64,000 bases of DNA, taken from the NCBI RefSeq assembly GCF_030848505.1, contig NZ_JAVDDU010000001.1, positions 620,001 to 684,000 on the forward strand, in the 5' to 3' direction. Made by a program: the position numbers and the translations under genes. Each line of letters opens with the position of its first letter. Within the stretch, counting starts at the first letter, position 1. Shown here piece by piece: positions 54,240 through 63,917 of this stretch. This stretch comes from Marinimicrobium hydrolyticum. Its GTDB lineage: Bacteria; Pseudomonadota; Gammaproteobacteria; Pseudomonadales; Cellvibrionaceae. The notes beneath the pieces were generated by a model. The model was given only the letters and a program-made list of their open reading frames with translations. It was not told where the DNA came from and made no database searches.

Positions 54240-55399
54240 TCAACTTCAAAGCCAGAGCCCAGCTCAATACCTCTAGCGGAATTGCTGCAAAAGTGCAGCG
54301 TGGTTTCAGCTTGATCGAGATGATGGTTGCCATCACCCTTGGGCTGGTGCTGACGACGGGCATTCTCCAGCTCTTTCTCAATACCAGTCGAAACAACGAC
54401 GAGTTGGCCAAGACCAGCGCCTTGATTGAAAACGGCCGCTTCGCCATTCAATTGCTCCAAACGGATCTTACCCACGGTGGTTTTTGGGATACTCATGTGC
54501 CGCAATTCGATGATCTGACGTGGGAAGAAGTTCCCACCGACGTCCCAACAGCCGTTCCCGATCCCTGTTTAGCTTATAGCGAAAGTGATTGGGATGCGGA
54601 TCACAAGCACAACCTGTTAGGCATCGCGGTCCAGCTTCACCAAAACGTTCCTGGAACCTGCGCCGGCATTATTAACAACCGCAAGGCCGATACCGATATT
54701 CTGGTGGTTCGCCACGCGGGCGCGACCCGTTGTGACCCTAACGTTACTGGATCCTGTGCCGCAAATCAGCTCTACTTTCAGGCATCCTTGTGTAACGATG
54801 ACACATCGCCTTTCAAACTCGTCGATGACGTTTCAGAATTGGACCTGCGGGTAAGAACTTGCACCGATTTTGCTACGGCTCGCAGGTTCGTCTCCCACAT
54901 TTACTACATCCGCGATTATGCGATCACTGAGGGTGACGGCATCCCCACACTTATGCGCTCGCAGTTCGGTCACAACGCTGCCTCCGGAGAGCTGACCCAC
55001 CTGCCCGCAGAGGCACTTATTGAAGGCATCGAAGACCTAAAAGTTGAGCTGGGGATTGATCATCTGAGCGCCTCCGGCTCAAGTGTGAACTACGACACAG
55101 CAGTCAACTGGCCCAACCCAAACAACAAGGTTTCCCCTACCAATCGGGGTGATGGCGCACCCGACGGAGCCTTTATCCGCTGTGCAACCCCCTGTGATGA
55201 AGACCAACTGACTAATGTAGTTGCAGCCAAGATTTATTTTCTGGTGCGCGCTACCCAAGGCACCACTGGGTACACCAACACGAAGAAGCACGTACTAGGC
55301 TCCACCGAACTTGGTCCATTCAACGATAATTTCAAGCGGCATGTGTATTCCACTTCCGTACGCCTGATCAATGTCTCCGGAAGGAGGGAAACACCGTGA
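54236..55399 (+). CDS. pilW: PilW-like type IV minor pilin
   Basis: A 387-residue prepilin, the large member of the priming complex. A long leader ends at G23 before FSLIEMMVAITLGLVLTTGILQLFL, with Glu5 present. The rest is a beta-rich globular domain with many cysteines and typical PilW patterns (SALIENGRFAIQLLQTDLTHGGFW, FVSHIYYIRDYA). ATGA overlap with pilV; its stop overlaps pilX by 4 bases. Confidence 0.9.
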   Translation: MINFKARAQLNTSSGIAAKVQRGFSLIEMMVAITLGLVLTTGILQLFLNTSRNNDELAKTSALIENGRFAIQLLQTDLTHGGFWDTHVPQFDDLTWEEVPTDVPTAVPDPCLAYSESDWDADHKHNLLGIAVQLHQNVPGTCAGIINNRKADTDILVVRHAGATRCDPNVTGSCAANQLYFQASLCNDDTSPFKLVDDVSELDLRVRTCTDFATARRFVSHIYYIRDYAITEGDGIPTLMRSQFGHNAASGELTHLPAEALIEGIEDLKVELGIDHLSASGSSVNYDTAVNWPNPNNKVSPTNRGDGAPDGAFIRCATPCDEDQLTNVVAAKIYFLVRATQGTTGYTNTKKHVLGSTELGPFNDNFKRHVYSTSVRLINVSGRRETP

Positions 55400-55890
55400 A
55401 GCCAATGGTTTTAATGAAGGCTCAGCGAGGTGCGACCTTGATTATCGCGCTCATTATGCTGTTGCTGTTCACTTTAATGGTTGCCAGCGCTTTCTCGCTC
55501 AGCAGCACTAACCTTAAGGCCGTAGGCAATATGCAGATGCGTGATGAAGCCATTGCGGCGGCCAATGTCGCCATAGAGCAAGTCATCAGCTCGGCCTTTA
55601 CCACAGCTCCCTCTGCTCAAACTCTTGAGGTTGATCTTAACGGCGACGACACTCCGGACTATATTGTTTCGATTGCCACGCCTGAATGTATCCGCGCCAC
55701 GCAAGCCACTCCTGCCGCTCTCAGTAGCGTAGCGTTGGCTGCAATGTCAACCGCATCCTCGTGGAACACGGTGTGGAGCCTCGACGCCACTGTAAATGAT
55801 CCCGCCAGCGGCGCTCTGGTACGGGTACGCTCCGGCGTGCGTGTACTGCTCTCACAGGCGGAAAAAGACGCTGTGTGTCCTACTACTTAA
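55396..55890 (+). CDS. pilX: PilX-like type IV minor pilin
   Basis: A 164-residue prepilin. The leader ends at G12 before ATLIIALIMLLLFTLMVASAFSLSSTNLKAVGNMQMRDEA; position 5 is Ile, not Glu, as expected for PilX/GspK-like tip pilins that add first. The GTG start follows AAGGAGG and overlaps the pilW stop. PilX-type proteins link PilY1 to the minor pilin complex. Confidence 0.88.
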   Translation: MKPMVLMKAQRGATLIIALIMLLLFTLMVASAFSLSSTNLKAVGNMQMRDEAIAAANVAIEQVISSAFTTAPSAQTLEVDLNGDDTPDYIVSIATPECIRATQATPAALSSVALAAMSTASSWNTVWSLDATVNDPASGALVRVRSGVRVLLSQAEKDAVCPTT

Positions 55891-55916
55891 TGTTGGCTAG
55901 GCCAGAGGAAGTTAAA

Positions 55917-58900
55917 ATGAACTCAAAAATGCTCAAAAGCCTATTCGCAGCGGCCTTGCTGATGGCATATTCGTTTGTGACGGCGGAAGACATCGACCTG
56001 TTCGTCTCGCCGCCACTGACTCCGGGTGATGCCCCTAATGTGCTGATTATCCTCGACAATACGGGGAACTGGAACGACGCATTCGAAAACGAGAAAGCAG
56101 CGCTAGTACGCACTTTTGAGTCGCTGCCCTTAGATGGTGTCAATGTCGGCCTTATGATGTATGGCGCTCCAGAGGTGGGTTACGTCAGAGCCGCAATTCG
56201 TCCAATGAATTCAGACAACCTACCCAAATACACAAAAATGATAGACAAGCTGGATAGGGTCGACGACAGGGCGTCGGCCCGAACCCTGGCGAGAACCATG
56301 TCGGAAGCCTACCGCTATCTCAACGGTATGGAGACTACCGCCGCCAGTGTGACCTTGTCGAATGATCTGCGTGACTACGCCGGTAACACCAATGACGACA
56401 ACAAAGTCACGGATGAGAGCCGAGCTGTTTGGGCGCTTGAGGGTAATGCCCTTAGCTCTTCTACTGCCACAAAATACATTAGCCCGATCGATTCCGCGAG
56501 CTGCGACGGCCGCACGTTTATCATTTACATAGGCAACACCACTTCAGGCGGCAACGTCACGAAAGACAATTCCAATCGCAACAGAGCTGCGGGCGACGAA
56601 CTTTATGCGGCGGGGGGAGACAGGACTCAAATCCAACTGTCCGAAAGCTCACACCAGGACAATTATGCCGACGAGTGGGCACGGTTTCTCCACCAGAGTA
56701 TGGGCGTCGTTACCTATACCCTTGACGTAGACCCCGGTACCGGTGGTAACGGCCCGGGCAATAGCGCACTGCTAAGAAGCATGGCTGAGATCAGTGGCGG
56801 GAAGTATTTTCCGGTTTCCTCTGGCTCCGATGATGAGAACGAAGAAACCGCTGGCTCTGAAATTTCCGACGCGTTACTGACAATCTTTTCCGAAATTCAA
56901 TCTGTCAACAGTGTGTTTGCCTCGGTCAGTCTGCCCGTCAGCGTGAACACTCAGGGTACCTACCTGAACCAGGTGTATGTGGGCATGTTTCGCCCGGACC
57001 CGCAGACACTGCCACGCTGGGCGGGCAACCTGAAACAGTATCGGCTGGCTCAGGTCAACAATGAACTGAAGTTGGTGGACGCTTTCCAGCCGCCTGAAGG
57101 TTCTGATGCTTACCGTCAAGCGGTTAACACCTCGACCGGTTTTATTACCGAGTGTGCACGGAGCTTCTGGACTCCGGAATCTGTGGACAGCTACTGGTCC
57201 TTTATGACCCCAGGGTTCGAGCAAACCTGTATGGCTGTGGCCGGGTCAGCAAATTCAAATTACCCCGACGGCAATATGGTCGAGAAGGGGGCGCAGGGCT
57301 ATGTGCTTCGTGACAGTACCACGCGCAACCTTAAAACCTGCTCGCCCAATTTCGGTTCTTGCACAACCTTGACTGACTTCAATGTCGACAACAATGCAAT
57401 TAACAAGGGCTTGCTTGGTGCTTCGAACGATGAAGAGCGTAGTGAACTGATCAACTGGGCACGCGGCTTCGATGTGGATAGCGAGAGGAGCGAGGATGCA
57501 AATAAAATGCGTCCCTCCGCACACGGCGATATCGTGCACTCCCGTCCCGTCGCTATTAACTTTGGTACGCCCGGCCAGCCGAAGGTGGCTGTATTCTACG
57601 GTGGTAACGACGGCATACTACGAGCAATCAATGGTAACCGATCCGAATCTATCGACGCGGTACCCGCGGGTGGCGAGCTCTGGTCCTTTATGCCACCGGA
57701 GTTCTACGGCAATCTAAGACGTCTGCGTCACAATGACGGGTCGGAAGATGGAAAGTATATTGACTTTCCTGGCTCGGCCGTAACCCATCGCGCACGCAAG
57801 GACTACGGCATGGACGGCGCCGTCACGGCTTACTGGTCAGATGCAAACAACAGTGGCGATCTCACAGGCCCGGACGATAAGGCTTGGATCTACGCCACCA
57901 TGCGCCGTGGCGGCCGGGCTTTTTACGCCTTCGACGTAAAAGACCTGCATAACCCTACGCTGAAGTGGAAGAAGGGCTGCCCCAATCTGGACAATGACAC
58001 AGGTTGCACCGACGGCTTCAGTGGCATCGGACAAACCTGGTCAGCTCCCCAAAACCTGAAGGCCGCTGGCTACGATTCACCTTTGCTCATCATGGGTGGC
58101 GGATACGACCCTTGTGAAGACAAAGAAATTGTTGAAACTGAGGTAGAGATTGATCTTGAGACTGACACTGAGATTGTGACTGTGACTAAGGCCGCCAATC
58201 ATAGCTGCACAGCCAATCCCAAAGGCAGCGAAATCTATGTGCTGAACGCCGATACCGGTGAATTGTTGAATACTTTGAATACTACCCGCAGCGTGATCGG
58301 CGATATCTCAATCGTGAGGGATAGTAATGGTCGGGCCACATACGCTTATGCGGCAGACACCGGCGGCTACGTTTATCGTATAACTATCGGTGTTAATGAG
58401 CCGGAGGATTGGACCATTACCACGATTGCCTCGCTCGGCTGCGGCACGACAGCAGGCTGTAACGCCAATCGGAAATTTCTGTTTTCCCCGGATGTGGTGG
58501 TGGACACCAGTACCGGTACCCACTATCTGATGCTGGGGTCCGGTGACCGGGAAAAGCCCCTGGCAAGTTACGAGATAACTTACAACGTCCAAAATTACTT
58601 CTTTATGATCAAGGATAAGCCGGCGGACGAGGAGTGGTTGAGCAATGAAAGTAGCAATTGTTCGGATGAGCCCACAATTTGTCTAAATTCGCTGGTGATG
58701 ATAGACGACGAGAATGACCCGGACCTGAGCGAAGTGAACGCGAAGAAGGGCTGGGCGTTGCGTATGGCTCCGCACGAGCAGGTCGTGACCTCTGCTATTA
58801 CTGTCTTTGGTGTCGTAACCTTCAGTACTCATCAACCTGAGCCTCCGGTGCCACCAGAGGGCCATTGCCCGAGTCTTGGTAACTCACACGTCTACAACAT

Positions 58901-59135
58901 TGATTACCGCGATGCCGCCAGTGCCAATGGCACCGGACTCCGAAGTGAAAGCCTTGTTGGTGGCGGTCTACCGCCTTCTCCGGTGGCGGGCATGGTCACG
59001 CTGGACGATGGCAGCACGGTGCCCTTTATCATCGGCGCTAGCCCTAACTCGCCGCTCGAAGGTTCGACACCGCCAACTCCGGGTTCCGCAGGGCAGCCCA
59101 AGGCTCGCGTGTTCTGGAATGTTGAGCAGCCGTGA
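55917..59135 (+). CDS. pilY1: PilY1-like type IV pilus tip adhesin
   Basis: A 1072-residue secreted protein. Signal peptide at about 6-23 (SLFAAALLMAYSFVTA). The N-terminal half holds a VWA-like region starting NVLIILDNTGNWN; the metal site is degenerate (D47-x-T49-x-N51 instead of D-x-S-x-S). The C-terminal half is the PilY1 beta-propeller (AVFYGGNDGILRAING, ELWSFMPPEFYGNLRRL, WIYATMRRGGRAFYAFDVKD, YVYRITIG) with a calcium-loop-like segment DANNSGDLTGPDD. PilY1 caps the pilus, aids extension and binds surfaces. I start at the ATG after AGAGGAAG; a longer in-frame start would overlap pilX. Confidence 0.92.
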   Translation: MNSKMLKSLFAAALLMAYSFVTAEDIDLFVSPPLTPGDAPNVLIILDNTGNWNDAFENEKAALVRTFESLPLDGVNVGLMMYGAPEVGYVRAAIRPMNSDNLPKYTKMIDKLDRVDDRASARTLARTMSEAYRYLNGMETTAASVTLSNDLRDYAGNTNDDNKVTDESRAVWALEGNALSSSTATKYISPIDSASCDGRTFIIYIGNTTSGGNVTKDNSNRNRAAGDELYAAGGDRTQIQLSESSHQDNYADEWARFLHQSMGVVTYTLDVDPGTGGNGPGNSALLRSMAEISGGKYFPVSSGSDDENEETAGSEISDALLTIFSEIQSVNSVFASVSLPVSVNTQGTYLNQVYVGMFRPDPQTLPRWAGNLKQYRLAQVNNELKLVDAFQPPEGSDAYRQAVNTSTGFITECARSFWTPESVDSYWSFMTPGFEQTCMAVAGSANSNYPDGNMVEKGAQGYVLRDSTTRNLKTCSPNFGSCTTLTDFNVDNNAINKGLLGASNDEERSELINWARGFDVDSERSEDANKMRPSAHGDIVHSRPVAINFGTPGQPKVAVFYGGNDGILRAINGNRSESIDAVPAGGELWSFMPPEFYGNLRRLRHNDGSEDGKYIDFPGSAVTHRARKDYGMDGAVTAYWSDANNSGDLTGPDDKAWIYATMRRGGRAFYAFDVKDLHNPTLKWKKGCPNLDNDTGCTDGFSGIGQTWSAPQNLKAAGYDSPLLIMGGGYDPCEDKEIVETEVEIDLETDTEIVTVTKAANHSCTANPKGSEIYVLNADTGELLNTLNTTRSVIGDISIVRDSNGRATYAYAADTGGYVYRITIGVNEPEDWTITTIASLGCGTTAGCNANRKFLFSPDVVVDTSTGTHYLMLGSGDREKPLASYEITYNVQNYFFMIKDKPADEEWLSNESSNCSDEPTICLNSLVMIDDENDPDLSEVNAKKGWALRMAPHEQVVTSAITVFGVVTFSTHQPEPPVPPEGHCPSLGNSHVYNIDYRDAASANGTGLRSESLVGGGLPPSPVAGMVTLDDGSTVPFIIGASPNSPLEGSTPPTPGSAGQPKARVFWNVEQP

Positions 59136-59149
59136 TGGGAGGGGTTGTT

Positions 59150-59686
59150 ATGAGTCCCACTCAAACTTCGATGGGAACAGTTTCTATGATGAAACGTAGA
59201 CAGCACGGTTTTACGCTGATCGAGTTGATCGTCACTATGACGGTATTGTCAATTTTGCTCGGTATGGCCGTGCCGACTTTCCAGGAGGTTTCGCTTAACA
59301 GCAAGCTCCGTTCGCACGCCAACAGCCTGGTTGCCAGCGCTATGCTGGCGCGTAGCGAAGCAATCAAACGCAACGGCGTTGTCAGAATGTGCGTGTCCAC
59401 CAACGGCACTAGCTGTTCGAGCGACGCTGATGCGAGCTGGGAGCAGGGCTGGGTAGTGTTACACGAAAATACCGTGATTAGACACGAGTCACCGGCCTCC
59501 CCAGGATTCAAAATCCTATCCACAGTCAACAATATTGCGTTCCAGCCATCCGGGGTAGGTGCGAGCCAGGCAACGTTGAAGGTCTGTCGCGCCACTCCGA
59601 GTGTCGGCTCTCAAGACCGACAGGTGACCATCAGTGCCACCGGTCGTACTTCGGTAGACACGAAATATACGGCGACCTGCTCTTAA
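59150..59686 (+). CDS. fimT: FimT/GspH-type minor pilin
   Basis: A prepilin of 178 residues from the chosen ATG (GGGAGGGG upstream). The cleavage site is G20 before FTLIELIVTMTVLSILLGMAVPTFQEV, and the GspH/FimT pattern follows: NSLVASAMLARSEAIKRNGVVRMC, GWVVLHE. A start at 59189 would leave a more typical 7-residue leader (MKRRQHG), so the true start is uncertain. FimT proteins in other gammaproteobacteria bind DNA for transformation, of interest given comEC in the window. It ends the operon. Confidence 0.88.
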   Translation: MSPTQTSMGTVSMMKRRQHGFTLIELIVTMTVLSILLGMAVPTFQEVSLNSKLRSHANSLVASAMLARSEAIKRNGVVRMCVSTNGTSCSSDADASWEQGWVVLHENTVIRHESPASPGFKILSTVNNIAFQPSGVGASQATLKVCRATPSVGSQDRQVTISATGRTSVDTKYTATCS

Positions 59687-59741
59687 CAATCCTGTCCTGT
59701 TTTTTAACAGCAATTATCTGATCCGTTAGACGTTACACAAC

Positions 59742-59775
59742 AAAAAAGCCCATCAGTCACCTGATGAGCTTTTTT
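59742..59775. terminator. Bidirectional intrinsic terminator between fimT and acnB
   Basis: AAAAAAG-CC-CATCAG (from 59742), loop TCAC, then CTGATG-AG-CTTTTTT. The stem is followed by T6GTTTT on the plus strand, and the mirrored A run gives a T run on the minus strand. It serves the end of both convergent operons. Confidence 0.9.
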
Positions 59776-59800
59776 GTTTTAGACAGTTAAAACCGTCGAG

Positions 59801-62419
59801 CTACACTGCGACGCTTTCGATCTGCACCGCTGCAATCCGTTTACCTTCATCCGCAGACTTCTGGTACTGCTCGATCTCGTTGAAGTTCAGGTAGCGATAG
59901 ATTTCCGCACCCATACTGTCGAGGTCTTTGGCGTAGGCCAGATACTCTTCCGGGGTGGGGAGTTTGCCCATAATGGCCGCTACGGCCGCCAGCTCTGCAG
60001 AACCCAGGAACACGTTGGCGCCGTCGCCCAACCGGTTGGGGAAGTTACGAGTCGAGGTGGAGATCACCGTGGACTTAGGGGCGACTCGCGCCTGATTGCC
60101 CATGCACAGGGAGCAGCCGGGCATCTCGGTGCGCGCACCTTTGCGGCCGAAGATGTTGAAGTAGCCTTCTTCCATCAACTGGTGTTCGTCCATCTTCGTG
60201 GGCGGTGCGATCCAGAGGCGGGTGGCCAATTCGTCTTTGGTGGCGTCCAGCAGTTTGCCGGCAGCGCGGAAGTGGCCGATGTTGGTCATGCACGAACCGA
60301 TAAACACTTCATCGATTTTGGTGTTGGCCACTTCGGACAGTAGTTTTACATCGTCCGGATCGTTGGGGCAGGCCACGATGGGTTCCTTCACCTCGGCCAA
60401 ATCGATCTCGATCACTGCCGCGTACTCGGCGTCGGCATCGGCTTCCATCAGCTCGGGGTTGGCCAGCCAATCTTCCATTTTGCGCGCGCGGCGCTCCAGG
60501 GTGCGCACGTCACCGTAGCCTTGCTCAATCATCCAACGCAACATGGTGATGTTGGACTTGAGGTACTCGATGATCGGTGCTTCGCCCAGCTTGATGGTAC
60601 AACCGGCGGCGGAGCGCTCAGCGGAGGCGTCGGAGATTTCAAATGCCTGTTCCACTTTCAGATCGGGCAGACCTTCCACTTCCAGAATGCGACCGGAGAA
60701 AATGTTCTTCTTGCCTTTCTTATCCACGGTCAGCAAATCTTGTTGGATGGCGTAGTAGGGGATGGCGTTGACCAGATCACGCAGGGTGATACCTGGCTGC
60801 ATCTCGCCTTTAAATCGCACCAGTACCGACTCAGGCATATCCAGAGGCATAACTCCGGTGGCTGCGGCGAAGGCTACCAGGCCGGAACCGGCCGGGAAAG
60901 AAATGCCCAGTGGGAAACGGGTGTGGGAATCACCACCGGTACCGACGGTGTCGGGCAGCAACATGCGGTTCAGCCAGCTGTGAATAATGCCGTCGCCGGG
61001 GCGTAGGGAGACACCACCGCGGGTCATGATGAAATCAGGCAGAGTGTGCTGAGTGTCGATATCCACCGGCTTGGGGTAGGCGGCGGTGTGACAGAAGGAT
61101 TGCATGGTCAGGTCGGCGGAAAAGCCCAGGCAAGCCAGGTCTTTCAGTTCGTCCCGGGTCATGGGGCCGGTAGTATCCTGGGAGCCCACGGTGGTCATAT
61201 GGGGCTCGCAGTAAGTGCCGGGGCGTACGCCTTCCATACCACAGGCCTTGCCGACCATTTTTTGGGCCAGGCTAAAGCCTTTGCCGGTATCCTCGGGCTG
61301 CTCAGGCGTGCGGAACAGCTCGGAGACGGGCAAGCCCAAAGACTGACGCGCTTTGGTGGTCAGGCCGCGCCCGACGATCAGCGGAATACGGCCGCCGGCT
61401 TGTACTTCGTCCAACAGCACGTCGGATTTAAGGCTGAATTCACAGATCACATCGCCACTGTCGGCGTTTAGGATTTTGCCTTCGTAGGGGCGTACTTCGA
61501 TCACATCACCCATGTTCAGATCATCAACGGGGGCTTCGAACACCAGCGCGCCGGCGTCTTCCATGGTGTTGTAAAAAATCGGCGCCACTTTGCCGCCGAT
61601 GCACACACCGCCAGTGCGCTTGTTGGGTACGCCCGGAATGTCGTCACCGATGTACCAGAGCACGGAATTGGTGGCCGATTTACGGCTGGAGCCGGTGCCT
61701 ACAACGTCGCCCACAAATGCCAGTGGGTGGCCTTTTTCTTTCAAGGCTTCGATTTGCTTAATGGGGCCGATGCTGCCGGGCTCTTCCGGGTTCAGGCCTT
61801 CGCGTTCCATTTTGTACATGGCGCGGGCGTGCAGGGGAATGTCCGGGCGGGACCAGGCATCCTGGGCCGGGGACAGGTCATCGGTGTTGGTTTCACCGGT
61901 GACTTTGAATACGGTGAGCTTGATGCTCTCGGGGACTTTGTTTTTCTTGGTAAACCACTCGCCATCCGCCCAAGACTGAACCACAGCTTTGGCGTACTCG
62001 TTACCGGCTTTGGATTTTTCTTCCACGTCGTGGAACGCGTCAAACATCAGCAGGGTGTGCTTGAGCTGCTCAGCAGCCAGGGGGGCCAGTTCAGCGTCGT
62101 CCAGCACGTCAACCAGGGTCTCGATGTTGTAACCACCGAGCATCATGCCCAGCAGTTTGACAGCGTGGGGCCTGTCAATCAGAGGAGAGTTGGCTTCGCC
62201 TTTGACGATGGCGCTCAGGAAGGCGGCTTTCACGTAAGCGGCTTCGTCGACACCGGGGGGAACGCGGTTGGTAATCAGATCCAGCAAAGTCTCTTCTTCA
62301 CCGGCGGGCGGGTTCTTCAGCAAATCCACCAGGCCTGCAACTTGCTCGGCATTCAGGGGTTTGGGGGGTACACCTTCAGCGGCGCGTTCTTCCACGTGTT
62401 TACGATAGGCTTCAAGCAC
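59801..62419 (-). CDS. acnB: Aconitate hydratase B
   Basis: TCA-cycle aconitase of 872 residues. It has the AcnB order: N-terminal HEAT-like domain ([22 protein letters not shown]), the swivel domain, then the catalytic domains with the Fe-S cysteine motifs [12 protein letters not shown] and [11 protein letters not shown] and the substrate loop [13 protein letters not shown]. AcnB can also bind mRNA when its cluster is lost. The GTG start follows GAGGAAG. It is monocistronic here, with its own promoter and terminator. Confidence 0.97.
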   Translation of the reverse strand: MLEAYRKHVEERAAEGVPPKPLNAEQVAGLVDLLKNPPAGEEETLLDLITNRVPPGVDEAAYVKAAFLSAIVKGEANSPLIDRPHAVKLLGMMLGGYNIETLVDVLDDAELAPLAAEQLKHTLLMFDAFHDVEEKSKAGNEYAKAVVQSWADGEWFTKKNKVPESIKLTVFKVTGETNTDDLSPAQDAWSRPDIPLHARAMYKMEREGLNPEEPGSIGPIKQIEALKEKGHPLAFVGDVVGTGSSRKSATNSVLWYIGDDIPGVPNKRTGGVCIGGKVAPIFYNTMEDAGALVFEAPVDDLNMGDVIEVRPYEGKILNADSGDVICEFSLKSDVLLDEVQAGGRIPLIVGRGLTTKARQSLGLPVSELFRTPEQPEDTGKGFSLAQKMVGKACGMEGVRPGTYCEPHMTTVGSQDTTGPMTRDELKDLACLGFSADLTMQSFCHTAAYPKPVDIDTQHTLPDFIMTRGGVSLRPGDGIIHSWLNRMLLPDTVGTGGDSHTRFPLGISFPAGSGLVAFAAATGVMPLDMPESVLVRFKGEMQPGITLRDLVNAIPYYAIQQDLLTVDKKGKKNIFSGRILEVEGLPDLKVEQAFEISDASAERSAAGCTIKLGEAPIIEYLKSNITMLRWMIEQGYGDVRTLERRARKMEDWLANPELMEADADAEYAAVIEIDLAEVKEPIVACPNDPDDVKLLSEVANTKIDEVFIGSCMTNIGHFRAAGKLLDATKDELATRLWIAPPTKMDEHQLMEEGYFNIFGRKGARTEMPGCSLCMGNQARVAPKSTVISTSTRNFPNRLGDGANVFLGSAELAAVAAIMGKLPTPEEYLAYAKDLDSMGAEIYRYLNFNEIEQYQKSADEGKRIAAVQIESVAV

Positions 62420-62565
62420 AATTGACTTCCTCTGGTTGTGGGCTTACTCCCTTGGCAGGATCTCTGCGGCGGGAGACTATCCATGACCGACATGGATTTG
62501 GCGACCTCTTGCCGCCGGTGTGTCGCGCGGGTAGGGAAAGGATTGGCGCGACAGATCGGGCGCGA

Positions 62566-62594
62566 ATTATACATGAACCTCCCTTAGCTGTTAA
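62566..62594 (-). promoter_or_regulatory. acnB: Predicted sigma-70 promoter of acnB
   Basis: On the minus strand, -35 TTAACA (62594-62589), a 17-base spacer, and a perfect -10 TATAAT (62571-62566). The start would be near 62559, giving a leader of about 140 bases before the GTG. Confidence 0.7.
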
Positions 62595-62597
62595 GGG
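62581..62597. promoter_or_regulatory. Palindrome CCCTTA-N5-TAAGGG over the acnB -35 box
   Basis: A 17-base perfect dyad (62581-62586 with 62592-62597) covers the whole -35 element, the position of a repressor or activator site. The pattern does not match a regulator site I know well enough to name. Confidence 0.45.
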
Positions 62598-62853
62598 ACG
62601 CCAAGTGTCGCCGGAGTGTTTGCTTTGTTTAGGAAAGTCGATTAAAACCGGCTTCTTTCTGCACCAAAAAGGTGCTTGCCGTTGAGCGTGACACGAGCGC
62701 CGCTTTCGCGCTCAGGCTTATCGGTGGTATTGTGGCGCTGCAAAGACGCCTGCCATGGTAGGCACAAACCCTTTAGGGCTGACCCCAGGGACAGACTATC
62801 CAAATTACAGAGCTTTCGAGTACGGAGCGCTAGGTGCTGAAGAGGACATCGGT

Positions 62854-63909
62854 ATGAAAACAAATAAGATCTTAATGGGCCTGATAATGGCGAGTTTTCT
62901 CGTGGCCTGTGAACGTGACCCAGAGACTCCGGAAACTCCCGGTGGCGATCCGCGCGGTGCGACCGGCCCTGCGGCTGAGGGACCCATACCAACCACTGCA
63001 GCGGATCCTGCAGAGCAAGAACCGCGTCCGCAGGAGTGGACTTGCCCGGCTGAGCCAGGTACGCCGCCATCTGGCGAGTTGGTGGCCGAGCGTATCGAGG
63101 CCACCGCGACCACGCGTGACGCGCCCGGTTTGTATGAGGGGCCGGCATGGCTGGACGGCGCTTTGTATTTTTCCGATTTCACGTTTGAGGACGGGTTTCC
63201 CTCGCGCATCCAGCGCTATTCCCCGGGTGCCGAAATGGTGACGGCGATTCCTAACAGCGGCACCAACGGTCTGACCATCGACAGTGAAGGGTACTTGTTG
63301 GCCGCGACCCATGACCGCAAAGAAATTTCCCGCTACAACCCTTATACCGGTGAGCGGGAATCCATCGTCGGTGAGTTTGAGGGCAATGTGTTTAACTCCC
63401 CCAATGATTTGACGGTAACCCACGATGGCGTTATTTACTTCACCGATCCTGATTTTCAGCGTTCGGCGGCACCGGGCGGACAGCCGGAGACGCGCGTGTA
63501 CCGCGTTGAAAACGGCGAGGTAACGGTGGTGGATGACACTATGGCCAACCCTAACGGCATCGCGCTCTCCCCGAACCACGACGTTTTGTATGTGGCCGGC
63601 GGCGGTGAGGAAGGTACTCTGCGCGCCTATCCCATTGAAAACGGCGTGCCCGGCGAAGGTGTCGACATTGCCGATGTCTCGGTTCCGGATGGTATGGCCA
63701 TTGACTGTGCTGGGAATATCTACGCCACCGAGCACACCTTGCAGCGGATCCGGGTGTTCTCTCCTCAAGGCGATGAGTTGGCCACTATCAAAGTGGATGC
63801 CAATGTCACCAACCCAACCTTCGGGGGGCCGGATCACCGCACACTTTACATTGCGGGCGCCGGTACTATCTGGAAGGTGGAGTTGGACATTGCCGGGTTT
63901 CCGAATTAA
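62854..63909 (+). CDS. SMP-30/gluconolactonase-like lipoprotein
   Basis: A 351-residue protein. A lipoprotein signal ends in FLVA-C; a low-complexity Pro/Glu-rich linker follows, then a six-bladed SMP-30/gluconolactonase-type propeller: LYEGPAWLDGALYFSDF, NSPNDLTVTHDGVIYFTDPDF, NPNGIALSPNHDVLYVAG, VPDGMAIDCAGNIYATE. The Glu, Asn and Asp of these blades are the usual metal ligands. Its position outside the cytoplasm suggests a role as a periplasmic or surface lactonase; substrate unknown. The ATG of MKTNKILMG is chosen because it begins the signal peptide. Confidence 0.87.
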   Translation: MKTNKILMGLIMASFLVACERDPETPETPGGDPRGATGPAAEGPIPTTAADPAEQEPRPQEWTCPAEPGTPPSGELVAERIEATATTRDAPGLYEGPAWLDGALYFSDFTFEDGFPSRIQRYSPGAEMVTAIPNSGTNGLTIDSEGYLLAATHDRKEISRYNPYTGERESIVGEFEGNVFNSPNDLTVTHDGVIYFTDPDFQRSAAPGGQPETRVYRVENGEVTVVDDTMANPNGIALSPNHDVLYVAGGGEEGTLRAYPIENGVPGEGVDIADVSVPDGMAIDCAGNIYATEHTLQRIRVFSPQGDELATIKVDANVTNPTFGGPDHRTLYIAGAGTIWKVELDIAGFPN

Positions 63910-63917
63910 GGCTGGCG

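Larger units (their letters stand above)
62420..62853. other. Divergent intergenic region acnB / SMP-30 lipoprotein
   Basis: Holds the acnB promoter (62566-62594) with a palindrome over its -35. Further right, GCACC-A5-GGTGC (62660-62674) is a small hairpin of unknown role. The frame from 62755 that runs into the lipoprotein gene is an upstream extension without coding signs. Confidence 0.65.
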
